Of a stretch of 33,355 bases of DNA, positions 23,999-33,355 are shown in pieces. Below the pieces are notes generated by a model. The model was given only the letters and a program-made list of their open reading frames with translations. It did not search any database and was not told where the DNA came from. The position numbers and the translations under genes were made by a program. Source of the DNA: Tardiphaga sp. (lineage in GTDB: Bacteria; Pseudomonadota; Alphaproteobacteria; Rhizobiales; Xanthobacteraceae); assembly GCA_030147505.1 (NCBI GenBank), contig JASBVG010000076.1, forward strand, positions 1 through 33,355. Reading direction: 5' to 3'. Each line of letters begins with the position of its first letter. Within the stretch, counting starts at the first letter, position 1.

Positions 23999-24153
23999 CA
24001 TAGCTGTAGGCTACTTTTGCCTGCCTTGCAGCGCACACAGCAATACGCTACGCATTCTGCCGAATGCTCTGGAATTCCCGTCCGACCTCACCATTTTCTT
24101 GTTAAATGACGGTGGTTTGACGGCCCCTCAACGATCTCATCGGGGACTATGCG
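23999..24153 (+). promoter_or_regulatory. gltX-gltA spacer
   Basis: A 155-bp spacer, locally poorer in G+C near 24090-24120 (CACCATTTTCTTGTTAAATGAC), which is the likely gltA promoter area. No element is assigned with confidence. Confidence 0.35.
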
Positions 24154-25458
24154 ATGGACGCGAAAACAAACACCAAAACCGCAACGCTGACAGTCGACGG
24201 CAAGAGCTTCGATCTGCCGATCCATAGTGGGACCGTTGGCCCCGACGTGATCGACATCGGCAAGCTCTATGGCCAGTCGGGCATGTTCACCTACGATCCC
24301 GGCTTCACCTCGACCGCAAGCTGCCAGTCCAAGATCACCTATATCGACGGCGACGCCGGCATTCTCGAATATCGCGGCTACCCGATCGAGCAGCTCGCCG
24401 AGAAGGGCGACTTCCTCGAGACCTGTTACCTGCTGCTGTACGGGGAACTCCCGACCAAGGCGCAGAAGCAGAAGTTCGACCATCTGGTGACCAACCACAC
24501 CATGGTCCACGACCAGATGACGCGTTTCTTCACCGGCTTCCGCCGCGACGCGCATCCGATGGCCGTGATGGTTGCGTCTGTCGGCGCCCTCGCCGCCTTC
24601 TACCATGACTCGACCGATATCAACGATGCGAAGCAACGCGAGATCGCCTCGATCCGCATGATCGCAAAGATTCCGACGCTCGCAGCGATGGCCTACAAGT
24701 ACACGATCGGCCAGCCGTTCGTGTATCCGACCAACTCGCTCGATTTCGCGTCGAACTTCATGAAGATGTGCTTCGCCGTGCCGTGCGAGGAGTACAAGGT
24801 CAATCCGGTGCTCGCAAAGGCACTGGACAAGATCTTCACCCTGCACGCCGACCACGAGCAGAATGCATCGACTTCGACGGTCCGCATCGCCGGCTCGTCG
24901 GGCGCCAACCCGTTCGCCTGTATCGCCGCCGGCATCGCCTGCCTGTGGGGTCCCGCTCATGGCGGCGCCAACGAAGCCGCGCTGCAGATGCTCGCCGAGA
25001 TCGGCACCGTGGACAAGATTCCGGAATTCATCGCCAAGGTAAAGGACAAGAATTCCAGCGTCCGCCTGATGGGCTTCGGTCACCGCGTCTACAAGAACTA
25101 CGACCCGCGCGCCAAGCTGATGCAGCAGGCCTGCCACGAAGTTCTCAAGGAAACCGGTCACGGCGGCGACGAGATGCTCGCCGTTGCGATGGAGCTCGAG
25201 AAGATCGCGCTCTCGGACCAGTACTTCATCGACCGCAAGCTGTATCCGAATGTCGATTTCTATTCAGGCATCACGCTGAAGGCGATGGGCTTCCCGACCT
25301 CGATGTTCACCGTGCTGTTCGCCGTCGCCCGCACCGTCGGCTGGATCAGCCAGTGGAGCGAGATGATCGGCGATCCGCAACAGAAGATCGGCCGTCCGCG
25401 CCAGCTCTTCACCGGCGCTGCCCGCCGCGACTACACGGATATCGCCAATCGTGGCTAA
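24154..25458 (+). CDS. gltA: Citrate synthase (type II)
   Basis: Condenses oxaloacetate with acetyl-CoA to start the TCA cycle. The 434-residue protein has the length and N-terminal beta domain ([15 protein letters not shown]) of the hexameric, NADH-sensitive type II enzymes. Catalytic residues are His269 ([11 protein letters not shown]), His310 ([13 protein letters not shown]) and Asp368 (NVDFYSG). [10 protein letters not shown] (231-240) and the C-terminal [15 protein letters not shown] are also present. GGGGA stands eight bases before the ATG. A strong terminator follows. Confidence 0.98.
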   Translation: MDAKTNTKTATLTVDGKSFDLPIHSGTVGPDVIDIGKLYGQSGMFTYDPGFTSTASCQSKITYIDGDAGILEYRGYPIEQLAEKGDFLETCYLLLYGELPTKAQKQKFDHLVTNHTMVHDQMTRFFTGFRRDAHPMAVMVASVGALAAFYHDSTDINDAKQREIASIRMIAKIPTLAAMAYKYTIGQPFVYPTNSLDFASNFMKMCFAVPCEEYKVNPVLAKALDKIFTLHADHEQNASTSTVRIAGSSGANPFACIAAGIACLWGPAHGGANEAALQMLAEIGTVDKIPEFIAKVKDKNSSVRLMGFGHRVYKNYDPRAKLMQQACHEVLKETGHGGDEMLAVAMELEKIALSDQYFIDRKLYPNVDFYSGITLKAMGFPTSMFTVLFAVARTVGWISQWSEMIGDPQQKIGRPRQLFTGAARRDYTDIANRG

Positions 25459-25481
25459 GCTGCGCAGCAAGGCGTAAAAGC

Positions 25482-25518
25482 AAAACGGCGGATCTTGCGA
25501 TCCGCCGTTTTTGTTTTT
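25482..25518. terminator. Strong bidirectional intrinsic terminator
   Basis: A perfect 13-bp stem with a 4-base loop (AAAACGGCGGATC and GATCCGCCGTTTT) followed by TTTTTGTTTTT on the plus strand. On the minus strand the same stem ends in TTTTGCTTTT. It lies between the convergent gltA and deaminase genes and should end both transcripts. Confidence 0.95.
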
Positions 25519-25527
25519 CGTAGCCCC

Positions 25528-26157
25528 TCAATACTTCGCGCGATCCGGCAGCTTGCGGAATTCCTGCCACACCTTCTGCGCATCGTCGCGCATCAACTGC
25601 ACGGTCTTCACCTTGCGGTTGGCGTAAGGCAGCTTCATATCCGTGTTGATATTCTGGTCGTCGAACAGGTCCGCATAGTCGGTCCACGCCGCCGCATAGA
25701 CGATGCGGTCGAGCCGCGCCCAATAGGCCGTCGCGTAGCACATCGGGCAGCATTCGCAGCTCGTATACATCGTGGCGCCCTTGAGGTTCGGCGCACCGAC
25801 CTTCTTGCACGCCGCGCGAATGGCGTTGACCTCGGCATGAGCGGACGGATCGTTGTCCCGCAGCACGCTGTTGCCGGTGGCCGCCAGGACCTTACCATTG
25901 CGCACGATCACCGCACCAAAAGCGCCACCTGTGCGCTCGGTCACACCGGCCTTGCGCATCAGATCGATGGCCTGAGCCATGTACCTGCGATCGTCGTCGG
26001 TAAATTTCTCCGCAGAAGGTTTGGCGATGGCCTCGCCGCCCACCGACGCCAATCCGATGCCTCGCGCACCGACCGCGAGGAAGCTCTGCCGATACACAAC
26101 GCGCGCGGCAGAGAACAGCTTTCCGAGAGACGTTTCGTCATTCGGTAAAGTACTCAT
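25528..26157 (-). CDS. Nucleoside/guanine deaminase family protein
   Basis: A 209-residue zinc deaminase of the cytidine/deoxycytidylate deaminase superfamily, closest in wording to guanine-deaminase-like nucleoside deaminases. Zinc ligands and the proton shuttle are present: His107 and Glu109 in SAHAEVNAIR and Cys137/Cys140 in ECCPMC (usually PCPMC, here CCPMC). GAFGAVIVRNGKVLAATGN (78-96) is the substrate-side strand. The first 55 residues are an extension (YRQSFLAVGARGIGLASVGG) that resembles a twin-arginine signal whose second Arg has become Gln. ATG 26157 was chosen over an in-frame start eight codons upstream. It is convergent with gltA and lies 135 bp downstream of lpxB on the same strand. 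Confidence 0.87.
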   Translation of the reverse strand: MSTLPNDETSLGKLFSAARVVYRQSFLAVGARGIGLASVGGEAIAKPSAEKFTDDDRRYMAQAIDLMRKAGVTERTGGAFGAVIVRNGKVLAATGNSVLRDNDPSAHAEVNAIRAACKKVGAPNLKGATMYTSCECCPMCYATAYWARLDRIVYAAAWTDYADLFDDQNINTDMKLPYANRKVKTVQLMRDDAQKVWQEFRKLPDRAKY

Positions 26158-26292
26158 CCCGTTCACCCCCAGCGGCCGCAACGACCGCAGTCACCTCACC
26201 GCTTGGTTGCGGCAGACAGGGCCATATTTGAGGGTGAAGCTGCTTGCGGATAGTTGTCAAGATCGCTCGAGATACCTGTACGACCTGACGCC

Positions 26293-27444
26293 TCAAGTAC
26301 GGCGGATGTGCGCAGCTACGACCTCGGCAGCGATCCGGCTGGGTGCGGCCAGCCCGATCCCCATGATGGCGTCGAGCTTCGCCATTGCCTCGACCTGCCG
26401 GCGCCGCATCGGCGTATCGGCAAGTGCCTCCTGTAGCGATGCAGCAAGCTTCTCGGCCGTGCAGTCTTCCTGGATGAACTCGGGGATGACGTTCTCTCCG
26501 ATCACCAGGTTGGCCAGGATCACCGAGGACGAGGTGATACGACGGCGAATGATCCAGGCTTCGACGCTGCCGGCTTTGTAAGCCGTCACCATGGGCACGC
26601 CGGACAGGGCGAGCTCGAGCGTCACCGTCCCGGATTTTGCGAAAGCCGCATGAGCAATACGGAAAGCGGCACGTTTCTCCGCCTCGCCGACCACGATCCG
26701 CGGCTGCACTGGCCAGGCCTTGACGGCCTCCGAGATGCCATCGACGAGATGCGGCATGGTCGGCAGGATCAGCTCGAATGCCACGCCGCGCTTGCGCAAC
26801 AGGTCGAGCGTTGCGCCGAACGTTTCCATGTGATGGCGGATTTCACTGCGCCGGCTGCCGGGCAGCACCAGCAACACCGGCGGCTTGCCATCGCGCCGCG
26901 CCTGCTCGTCGGCAGTCGGCCGCAGCGTATCGATCTGCTCGATCAGAGGATGGCCGACATAGGTACAGGGCGGACCGCCGAGCCGGCGATGTGCCTCGGG
27001 TTCGAACGGCAGCAGCGCCAGCACATGATCGACATAGGCACGCATCGCCTTGGCGCGGCCCGGCCGCCACGCCCAGACGGTCGGCGACACATAGTTGACG
27101 ATGGGGATCGAGGCGTCACGCTTGTGCACGCGTCTGGCGACACGTTGGGTGAAATCGGGGCTGTCGATGATGACGAGCACGTCGGGCCTCGTTCGCAGCA
27201 CATCGTCGGTGGCTTGCGCGATCAGCTTGAGGATTGACGGCAGCTTCTTCAGCACCGCTGCGAGGCCGATGATGGACAACTGTTCGATCGGAAACAGCGA
27301 CTGCAATCCCTCGCGCGCCATCGACGATCCGCCGACGCCGGAGAAGATCACATCATCGCCGAAGCGAGCCTTCAGTTCACGCATCAGGGCCGAGCCAAGC
27401 CGGTCTCCGGATTCCTCGGTGGCGATAAGATGGATTTTTCGCAT
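26293..27444 (-). CDS. lpxB: Lipid-A-disaccharide synthase
   Basis: LpxB joins UDP-diacylglucosamine and lipid X to make the lipid A disaccharide at the inner membrane. The 383-residue GT-B type enzyme opens with IHLIATEESGDRLGSAL (4-20), the family's N-terminal signature, and has the NYVSPTVWAWRPGRAK stretch (about 117-132), LLVLPGSRRSEI (about 192-203) and KSGTVTLELAL (about 269-279). The ATG at 27444 overlaps the lpxI stop (TGATG), so translation is coupled; a GTG one codon upstream is possible. It is the last gene of the lipid A run. Confidence 0.96.
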   Translation of the reverse strand: MRKIHLIATEESGDRLGSALMRELKARFGDDVIFSGVGGSSMAREGLQSLFPIEQLSIIGLAAVLKKLPSILKLIAQATDDVLRTRPDVLVIIDSPDFTQRVARRVHKRDASIPIVNYVSPTVWAWRPGRAKAMRAYVDHVLALLPFEPEAHRRLGGPPCTYVGHPLIEQIDTLRPTADEQARRDGKPPVLLVLPGSRRSEIRHHMETFGATLDLLRKRGVAFELILPTMPHLVDGISEAVKAWPVQPRIVVGEAEKRAAFRIAHAAFAKSGTVTLELALSGVPMVTAYKAGSVEAWIIRRRITSSSVILANLVIGENVIPEFIQEDCTAEKLAASLQEALADTPMRRRQVEAMAKLDAIMGIGLAAPSRIAAEVVAAHIRRT

Positions 27445-28313
27445 CACACCGGCAGCCCCGTGACGAAGAAGTTGGCGGCGTCCGCCGCCTCGATCATCTC
27501 CTGCGGCTCGGCGACGATCGTATTGCCGGCAACAATCGCGATGCCTGCGAGCTTTGCTGCGATTGCGCCTTCGACCGTGCGCGGTCCCATCGTCGGTAAA
27601 TCGAAGCGCAAATCCTGGCTGCTCTTCGGCGCTTTCACCAGCACACCCCTGCCCGCCTTGGCGCGGATACGGCCATTGGCGCGCAGCTCGGCGACACGCG
27701 CCAGCAGCGCATCGGTGCCGCCAATATCCTCGATGCCCACCACATGGCCATCGATCACGACACAGGCCTGGCCGATATCGAACGGGCTCAACGCACGCAA
27801 CACCTCGCGCCCGCGCGCAATATCCGCTTCGGCGTCCTTATCAGGTGTGGCGCGCGTAATATTGCCGGCGGGCATGAGAATGTCCGGTGCGACGTCCTTC
27901 ACGCCGAGCAGGCGAAAGCCCTCATGCTCGAACAGGCGGCTGACACTTGTGAGCAGATGGTCGTCTCCGCCGCGAAAGGCGCGAAACACCTTCGGCATCA
28001 CCCGCAGCGTGCCCCAGTCGAGGCGGATTTCGGAGATGGCGGGGCGCACCAGCGTGCCGATGAAGACCAGATCACGGCATTGGGCGCTCCGCATCAGCCG
28101 CAGCAATGCGCCGAACTTGCCGATCGGAATCCAGTGATGCTCGAATCGCGCGGCCTGCACGGGATCGCAAAAGCCCTTGAGCGCGAAGACCACCGGCTTG
28201 ATGCCGCGTGCCTGCAACGAGTCTGCAACGGCGAAGGGCATCGCGCCGCCGCCGGCGATGATACCGAGCGGCGAGGTAATGGAGGGTTGCTGCAGCGAGA
28301 GCTGGCCGTTCAT
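27444..28313 (-). CDS. lpxI: UDP-2,3-diacylglucosamine diphosphatase LpxI
   Basis: LpxI hydrolyses UDP-2,3-diacylglucosamine to lipid X and replaces LpxH in most alphaproteobacteria. The 289-residue protein (old name DUF1009) begins LGIIAGGGAMPFAVADSLQARG (16-37) and has the ALLRLMRSAQCRDLVFIGTLVRP stretch and the C-terminal FDLPTMGPRTVEGAIAAKLAGIAIVAGNT (about 242-270), both family signatures. GAGG precedes the ATG by seven bases. It sits 18 bp after lpxA and overlaps lpxB by one base. Confidence 0.95.
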   Translation of the reverse strand: MNGQLSLQQPSITSPLGIIAGGGAMPFAVADSLQARGIKPVVFALKGFCDPVQAARFEHHWIPIGKFGALLRLMRSAQCRDLVFIGTLVRPAISEIRLDWGTLRVMPKVFRAFRGGDDHLLTSVSRLFEHEGFRLLGVKDVAPDILMPAGNITRATPDKDAEADIARGREVLRALSPFDIGQACVVIDGHVVGIEDIGGTDALLARVAELRANGRIRAKAGRGVLVKAPKSSQDLRFDLPTMGPRTVEGAIAAKLAGIAIVAGNTIVAEPQEMIEAADAANFFVTGLPV

Positions 28314-28331
28314 GTCAGGCCTCGCTCCGTG

Positions 28332-29132
28332 TCAGGATTGTCCGCCGGTTTCCGGCAGGCACAAGGCGCGATGCTTGCCGCCGGCGATGAAGGCCAGAAT
28401 CTCGGCGATGGCAGTATCCTCGCTCGCCAAAGGCTGCACGCGGTCGAGACGCTCGGCGAACACGCCGGGGCCGTGAAAGAGTTTTTGATAGAACGAACGC
28501 ATGGTCGCGAGGCGTTCTTTCGTGAATTTACGGCGTTTCATGCCGATCAAATTCAGGCCTTCGAGAGCCGCATACTGACCATTGACCAGGCCGAAAGGAA
28601 TGATGTCGCCGCGCACGCCGCAGACGCCGCCGATCATCGCCTGCGGACCGATGCGCGTGAACTGATGTACCGCGGAGAGGCCACCCATAAACACGAAATC
28701 GCCGATCTCGCAGTGACCGCCGAGCGTCGCCGACGTCGCGAAAATCACGTCGTTGCCAACTTGGCAGTCGTGGCCGACATGAGCGCAATTCATGAAGTAG
28801 CCGCGATCGCCGACCGTGGTGATGCCGCCGCCGCGCACGCTGCCCGCATTCATCGTCACCGACTCGCGGATGACACAGCCGTTGCCGATCTTGAGCCGGG
28901 TCAGTTCGGGGCCAACGCCAATGATCTGCGGCGGCGCACCGAGCGAGGCAAACGGGTAGATCGTGCAGTTCTCGCCAATGGTCGTCTGCGACGTGACATT
29001 CACATGCGACAACAGCCTGGTGCCGGCGCCGATCGTGACATGCGGGCCGATTGTGCAGAACGGCCCGATCTCGACGCCCTCGCCGATCACCGCGCCGTCG
29101 GCGACGCGCGCCATCGGATCGATCTTGCTCAT
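28332..29132 (-). CDS. lpxA: UDP-N-acetylglucosamine acyltransferase
   Basis: LpxA transfers a hydroxyacyl chain from acyl carrier protein to UDP-GlcNAc, the first step of lipid A synthesis. The 266-residue protein is a left-handed beta helix of hexapeptide repeats (for example AVIGEGVEIGPFCTIGP and HVTIGAG) with the catalytic His121 in NCAHVGHDC (115-123), GGLSAVHQF and the helical C-terminal domain with RRKFTKERLATMRSFYQKLF. GAGG lies four bases before the ATG. It starts nine bases after fabZ. Confidence 0.97.
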   Translation of the reverse strand: MSKIDPMARVADGAVIGEGVEIGPFCTIGPHVTIGAGTRLLSHVNVTSQTTIGENCTIYPFASLGAPPQIIGVGPELTRLKIGNGCVIRESVTMNAGSVRGGGITTVGDRGYFMNCAHVGHDCQVGNDVIFATSATLGGHCEIGDFVFMGGLSAVHQFTRIGPQAMIGGVCGVRGDIIPFGLVNGQYAALEGLNLIGMKRRKFTKERLATMRSFYQKLFHGPGVFAERLDRVQPLASEDTAIAEILAFIAGGKHRALCLPETGGQS

Positions 29133-29141
29133 ATTGCCTCG

Positions 29142-29603
29142 TCAGTCCGTCAGCATGGCGCCGACATCGGCCTCGGCGACGGTGACGCCATTGACCTTGG
29201 CATCGCCGTGAAACCACCACATGGCGCGCTTCCGGTTGATCAGATGCATGTGATACTCGACCGTATCGCCCGGCATCACCGGCTTGCGGAACTTGCACTT
29301 GTCGATGGTGAGGAAATACACGGCGCGGGGCTTCTCGGTGCCTTCCACCGAAGCAATGCCGATCACGCCCGCGGTCTGCGCCATGCCCTCGATCATCAGC
29401 ACGCCGGGATAGACAGGACGGTCCGGAAAATGGCCGAGAAATGCCGGCTCGTTGATCGTCACGTTCTTGATGCCGATGCCGCTGAAATCCTTGCGGATGC
29501 CGACCACACGGTCGATCAGCAGGAACGGATAGCGGTGTGGCAGGGTCTTGAGGATGGTGTTGATATCCACCGCCTCGATGATAACAGGCGACTCCTCGCT
29601 CAT
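29142..29603 (-). CDS. fabZ: 3-hydroxyacyl-ACP dehydratase FabZ
   Basis: FabZ removes water from 3-hydroxyacyl-ACP during fatty-acid elongation and competes with LpxA and LpxD for the same acyl pool. The 153-residue hot-dog-fold protein has [13 protein letters not shown] (21-33) and the active-site run [22 protein letters not shown], with His58 and Glu72. Its start overlaps the lpxD stop by four bases (ATGA). Confidence 0.97.
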   Translation of the reverse strand: MSEESPVIIEAVDINTILKTLPHRYPFLLIDRVVGIRKDFSGIGIKNVTINEPAFLGHFPDRPVYPGVLMIEGMAQTAGVIGIASVEGTEKPRAVYFLTIDKCKFRKPVMPGDTVEYHMHLINRKRAMWWFHGDAKVNGVTVAEADVGAMLTD

Positions 29604-30682
29604 TCCCGCTCGTCCTTCGTATCAAGCCTGTCTATGTCCGCGCCGGGCGCGGTCTCACGGGCCAACTTCTCGACCGCGAGTATCTCGCGGAACCATTGCT
29701 TCGTCGGCCGGGCAAAGATGCCGCCCCAGCGCCCGCGCGGCGGGATGCTGTCCTTCACGCCCGCCATCGCCGCAACCTGCGCGCCGTCACCGATGGTGAT
29801 GTGATTGTTGAGGCCGACCATGGCCCCCAGCGCAACGTTGTCGCCGATGGTCAGACTGCCCGCAAGGCCACATTTGGCGGCGATAACGCAATGCCGCCCG
29901 ATTGTCACATTGTGGCCGATCTGGACTTGATTGTCGATTTTGGTGCCCTCGCCAATCACCGTATCGCGCAGGCTGCCACGGTCGATCGTGGTCCCCGCAC
30001 CGATCTCGACGTCGTTCTGGATCAGAACGCGACCGGTCTGCGGTACTTTGATATGCTTGTCGCGCCCGAAAACGAAGCCGAAGCCGTCCTGGCCAAACTT
30101 GCAGCCGGGATGAACGAGCACATTGTTCCCGATCAGCGTGAACTGAAGCACGCTGCCGGCGCCGATATTGCAATCGCGGCCAATCTTCACGCCGGCAGCG
30201 ATCACCGCGCCGGAACCGATGATGGTGCCGGAGCCGATCTCAACGTCAGGACCGATCACCGCCAGCGGATCGATGGTGACGTCGTCCTCGATCAGCGCGG
30301 TCGGATGGATGATCGCCTGCTCGGAAATACCGGAGACATCAAAGCCTGAGGCGGGTCGCAACGCATCAGGCTGAAGCTCGCGTGCGAGTTCGACGAAGGC
30401 AGCAAATGGCCGCTTGGCGCGCAGCACGGCTACATGTGATGGGATTTCGCCCTTGAAGCCCTCGCTGACCAGTACGGCGCCGGCATGCGTGCGGGCCAAC
30501 TGGTCCGCATAGCGAAGGTTCTCGAAGAAGGTCAGATGATGTGGACCCGCCTCGTCCAGCGAGGCGACGCCCGTAATTACATGGTCGGCCCTATCGGCAT
30601 CGGCCAGACGCGCCTTCGTCGACGCGGCGATCTCAGCCAACGTCAACGAAGGGTATTGCTTGAAGAATGTCGGCAGCGCCAT
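29600..30682 (-). CDS. lpxD: UDP-3-O-acylglucosamine N-acyltransferase
   Basis: LpxD adds the second hydroxyacyl chain to UDP-3-acyl-glucosamine in lipid A synthesis. The 360-residue protein has the N-terminal uridine-binding domain ([20 protein letters not shown]), a long hexapeptide beta helix (about 120-315) with [14 protein letters not shown] (191-204), the catalytic His257 in NQVQIGHNV, and a C-terminal helical tail (327-360). ATG 30682 was chosen because homologues begin near PTFFK; the open frame allows ten more residues. It lies 32 bp after bamA and overlaps fabZ. Confidence 0.97.
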   Translation of the reverse strand: MALPTFFKQYPSLTLAEIAASTKARLADADRADHVITGVASLDEAGPHHLTFFENLRYADQLARTHAGAVLVSEGFKGEIPSHVAVLRAKRPFAAFVELARELQPDALRPASGFDVSGISEQAIIHPTALIEDDVTIDPLAVIGPDVEIGSGTIIGSGAVIAAGVKIGRDCNIGAGSVLQFTLIGNNVLVHPGCKFGQDGFGFVFGRDKHIKVPQTGRVLIQNDVEIGAGTTIDRGSLRDTVIGEGTKIDNQVQIGHNVTIGRHCVIAAKCGLAGSLTIGDNVALGAMVGLNNHITIGDGAQVAAMAGVKDSIPPRGRWGGIFARPTKQWFREILAVEKLARETAPGADIDRLDTKDERE

Positions 30683-30714
30683 TCCATCCGTCGCGGTGCG
30701 GCCGTCAGGCAAGA

Positions 30715-33252
30715 TTAGAACGAAGTTCCGCCGCCGAACCTGAATTCCTGCGTACGATCGTAGGCGCCCTTGGTGAGCGGCACTGCGTAGTCGAAGCGCA
30801 GCGGACCGAACGGCGACTGCCAGATCAGGCCGACACCGACCGACGAGCGGACCGGATTCGAATTGTCATAGGACATGCCCATGCAATTGCCGACCGAGGT
30901 CTTGCTGGCCGGGATACAACCCACCTGGTTGACTTCACCCGTCGCAGCCCAGCTCGTCGGGCCCTGATAGTCCGACAGACCGCCAGCGTCGGCATAGAGA
31001 GCGCCCTTGATACCAACTTCCTTCGGCAGGAACCAGAACGGCATCTGCAGCTCGGCCGAAGCACCCCAATATTTGGTGCCGCCGAGTGCGTCACCGTAGG
31101 AACCGAGCGCGACGTAGCTGATGTCACGCGGACCGATGCCGTTCTGAGCGAAACCACGCACGAGATTCGGCCCCATCTGGAAGTGATCCAGCATGCGGAT
31201 GTCCTTGCCGACATTGTTCAGAATGCCGCCTTGGACACGCAGCAAGCCAACAATGTCAGCCACCAGCGGGGTGTAGTACTTCGCATCAATCGTGGTCTTC
31301 AGGTAGCTGACGTCGCCGCCGACGCCGGCATAGTCCTGCTTGAATTCGACGAACAGGCCGTCAGTCGGGTTCTTGTTGTTGTCGAGCGTGTTGTAGTTGA
31401 GCGTATAGCCCAGCATCGAGGTCAGCGCCTTGCCACCCGCCAGCTCGCGGCGAACCGGCAGCGACGACTCGCCGTCGGCGTAGCACCCCCAAGTGGCGGG
31501 ATTGGCCGGATCAACTGCAGTCAGATTACCAGCCTGCGCGTTGATATATCCGGGCGTATTGAGGCCGCTACCCGGCGTCAGGTTGTTACAGTTCGCGAGC
31601 TGGGGCGGCAGCGAGATCTCCTGCTGGAAGATCGAATAGCGGAGCTGCAGTGCGAGATCTTCACGTAGCTGGAAGCCGAGGCGCGGGCTGAAGCCCATCG
31701 TCTTGGTGTTGTACGAGATGTACTGGTTCGACAGCTGCTCACGATAGAAGAAGTCGAGGCCGAGCGCCACGCGGTAGTCGAGCAGGTAAGGCTCGACGAA
31801 GGACAACGAGTAGCCGCGGGCATACTGGCCATATTGCACCGATGCCTTGGCGAACAGGCCGCGGCCGAGGAAGTTGCGTTCGGAGACGCTGACTTCACCC
31901 AGAGCACCGTCGGTGGTCGAGTAACCGCCCGAGATCGAGAAGTCGCCGGTCGACTTTTCTTCCAGGTCGACGACGAGGATCACGCGGTCACTCGAAGAGC
32001 CCGGCTCGGTGGTGATCTTCACGGTCTTGAAGAAATCGAGATTCTTCAGGCGGCGCTCGGCACGATCGACCAGCGCACGGTTATAAGCATCGCCTTCGGA
32101 CAGATCGAATTCGCGGCGGATGACATAATCACGGGTACGGGTATTGCCGCGTACATTGATGCGCTCGATATAGACGCGCGGACCTTCTTCGATCGAATAG
32201 CCGATCGAGACGGTGTGTTGCTCGAAGTTGCGATCGCCACGCGGACGAACCACGGCGAAGGCGTAACCGCGACGCGACATTTCGATCTGCATTTCCTCGA
32301 CCGACTTCTCCAGCGCTTCCGCGTTGTAGAGCGAGCCGACACCGACGCGCGAGAAACTCGACAGCGAGCGCGCATCGAAATTCGGGATCGTGGACGAGAA
32401 ATCGACATTGGCGACGCGGTACTGCTGGCCTTCTTCGATCTTGAAGGTGACCAGAAAGCCCTTCTGGCCCGGATCGTATTCGGTCAACGCGGCCACAACC
32501 TGCACGTCGGCAAAGCCGTTCTTCAGATAGTAACGACGGATCAGGTCGCGGTCGGCCTCGACGCGATCCGGATCGTAGATGTCGCCCGAACCGAGGAACG
32601 AAAGGAAATTCGACTCGCGGGTCTTGATCACGTCCTTGAGGCGATAGGACGAGTAATAATTATTGCCGATGAACTGGATCGACTTCACGCCGGTTTTCGC
32701 GCCCTCATTGATCGTGAAGATCAGATCGACGCGGTTGTTCGGCTGCTCGATGATCTCCGGCGTGACGCTGACGTCGTAGCGACCGGAACGGCGATAGATT
32801 TCCGAGATGCGCTGGGCATCGGACTGCACCATCGGACGCGACAGGGTGCCGCGCGCCTTCGACTGCACTTCAGCATTGAGCTGATCGTCCTTGACCTTCT
32901 TGTTGCCTTCAAAAGCAACGCGGCCAATCACCGGGTTTTCCACCACGCTGACGACCAGACGACCACCGGCCTGATTGATCTTCACATCCTGGAACAAGCC
33001 GGTTTCGATCAGCGCCTTGAGACCGTCATCGATGACGCCCTGATCAAGGCGACCACTCGGGCCCGGACGGAAATAGGAGCGGATGGTCTCCACATCGACG
33101 CGGCGATTCCCCTCCACCGCAATCGAGGCAACGGTCTGCGCCATGGCAGCCGAAGGAATGAAAGTCACTGTCACCGAAGCGGCGACCGGCATGGCAATCA
33201 TGATCGAAGCAGCGAACAAACCGCCCCGGAAACCCCGCAATCCAAAAATCAT
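30715..33252 (-). CDS. bamA: Outer membrane assembly factor BamA
   Basis: BamA is the core of the machine that inserts beta-barrel proteins into the outer membrane. The 845-residue precursor has a signal peptide ([18 protein letters not shown]..., cleavage after AMA about residue 38) and five POTRA domains (about 42-432, each with a GNxx or related turn such as FEGNKKV, FIGNNYY and VRGNTRT). The Omp85 barrel (about 433-845) includes the conserved VRGF (698-701) in loop 6 and ends in Phe. All four cysteines (555, 590, 779, 790) lie in predicted loops of the barrel. The frame is open 29 codons upstream, but ATG 33252 starts a normal signal peptide. It heads the lpxD-fabZ-lpxA-lpxI-lpxB run; rseP, its usual upstream neighbour, would lie beyond the window. 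Confidence 0.97.
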   Translation of the reverse strand: MIFGLRGFRGGLFAASIMIAMPVAASVTVTFIPSAAMAQTVASIAVEGNRRVDVETIRSYFRPGPSGRLDQGVIDDGLKALIETGLFQDVKINQAGGRLVVSVVENPVIGRVAFEGNKKVKDDQLNAEVQSKARGTLSRPMVQSDAQRISEIYRRSGRYDVSVTPEIIEQPNNRVDLIFTINEGAKTGVKSIQFIGNNYYSSYRLKDVIKTRESNFLSFLGSGDIYDPDRVEADRDLIRRYYLKNGFADVQVVAALTEYDPGQKGFLVTFKIEEGQQYRVANVDFSSTIPNFDARSLSSFSRVGVGSLYNAEALEKSVEEMQIEMSRRGYAFAVVRPRGDRNFEQHTVSIGYSIEEGPRVYIERINVRGNTRTRDYVIRREFDLSEGDAYNRALVDRAERRLKNLDFFKTVKITTEPGSSSDRVILVVDLEEKSTGDFSISGGYSTTDGALGEVSVSERNFLGRGLFAKASVQYGQYARGYSLSFVEPYLLDYRVALGLDFFYREQLSNQYISYNTKTMGFSPRLGFQLREDLALQLRYSIFQQEISLPPQLANCNNLTPGSGLNTPGYINAQAGNLTAVDPANPATWGCYADGESSLPVRRELAGGKALTSMLGYTLNYNTLDNNKNPTDGLFVEFKQDYAGVGGDVSYLKTTIDAKYYTPLVADIVGLLRVQGGILNNVGKDIRMLDHFQMGPNLVRGFAQNGIGPRDISYVALGSYGDALGGTKYWGASAELQMPFWFLPKEVGIKGALYADAGGLSDYQGPTSWAATGEVNQVGCIPASKTSVGNCMGMSYDNSNPVRSSVGVGLIWQSPFGPLRFDYAVPLTKGAYDRTQEFRFGGGTSF

Positions 33253-33355
33253 GCGCCAAGCGCCCTTATCATTCCAGTACCGCCGGCCCGCACCCCTACG
33301 GACAGACAGAATCCCTTGAGTTGCCCAGCTTGTAGCCAATTTTACCCGAGTGGCA

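Noticed and set aside
26255..26260. TTGACA on the minus strand upstream of the deaminase as a promoter
   Set aside because: A perfect -35 hexamer, but no acceptable -10 element lies 16-18 bases downstream.
27744..29804. Very long plus-strand open frame (686 codons) opposite lpxI-lpxA-fabZ-lpxD
   Set aside because: It is antisense to four well-recognised lipid A genes. Its His/Asp/Arg-rich composition is typical of a high-GC shadow frame and no domain is recognisable.

Overview
The window is a 33.4 kb piece of a high-GC alphaproteobacterial chromosome. Gene order and protein wording point to the Bradyrhizobium / Rhodopseudomonas / Afipia / Tardiphaga group (Nitrobacteraceae). The evidence is the tpiA-secG-pyrG block, trpDC-moaC-(moeA)-lexA-comEC-gltX-gltA, and bamA-lpxD-fabZ-lpxA-lpxI-lpxB, with a LexA box of the alphaproteobacterial GAAC-N7-GAAC type in front of lexA. 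Genus-level placement is inference from remembered family sequences. No tRNA, rRNA, CRISPR array, insertion sequence or prophage gene was seen.

Layout: (1) 1-2593, minus strand: start of pyrG, then secG, tpiA, and a two-gene cell-envelope/stress pair (glycine-zipper YflT-like protein and a secreted PepSY-like protein). (2) 2824-7211, plus strand: a PpiD-type periplasmic foldase, a REP-like palindrome, then trpD-trpC-moaC in tight succession. (3) 7212-12910: an apparent accessory insert that separates moaC from its usual partner moeA. It holds an H-NS/HvrA-like protein, a 48-codon membrane micro-gene, a YihX-like HAD phosphatase, the cobalt transporter pair CbtA/CbtB with a linked protein of unknown family, and, divergently, a GbsR/MarR-type regulator followed by DUF4166 and a membrane-anchored TIGR01777 epimerase. 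(4) 13011-18287, plus strand: moeA, a long Orn/Lys/Arg-type decarboxylase overlapping a GNAT acetyltransferase, and lexA with its operator. (5) 18350-25458: comEC and glnS (minus), gltX and gltA (plus), closed by a strong bidirectional terminator. (6) 25528-33252, minus strand: a nucleoside deaminase with an unusual N-terminus, then the lipid A / outer-membrane biogenesis run lpxB, lpxI, lpxA, fabZ, lpxD, bamA (listed against transcription).

Most of the window is conserved housekeeping: tryptophan and molybdenum-cofactor synthesis, aminoacylation, TCA entry, SOS control, and a coherent lipid A-BamA operon whose genes overlap or lie within about 32 bp of each other. The most interesting part is the 7.2-12.9 kb insert. 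There, a perfect 16-bp palindrome covers the start codon of the GbsR-like gene at the spot where a transcript from the best promoter match would begin. The regulator, DUF4166 protein and TM-epimerase fusion look like one transcription unit of unknown purpose, facing a cobalt-transport unit that has no visible B12 riboswitch. Coordinates of starts are my choices from ribosome-binding sites and family alignment from memory; nothing was checked against a database.
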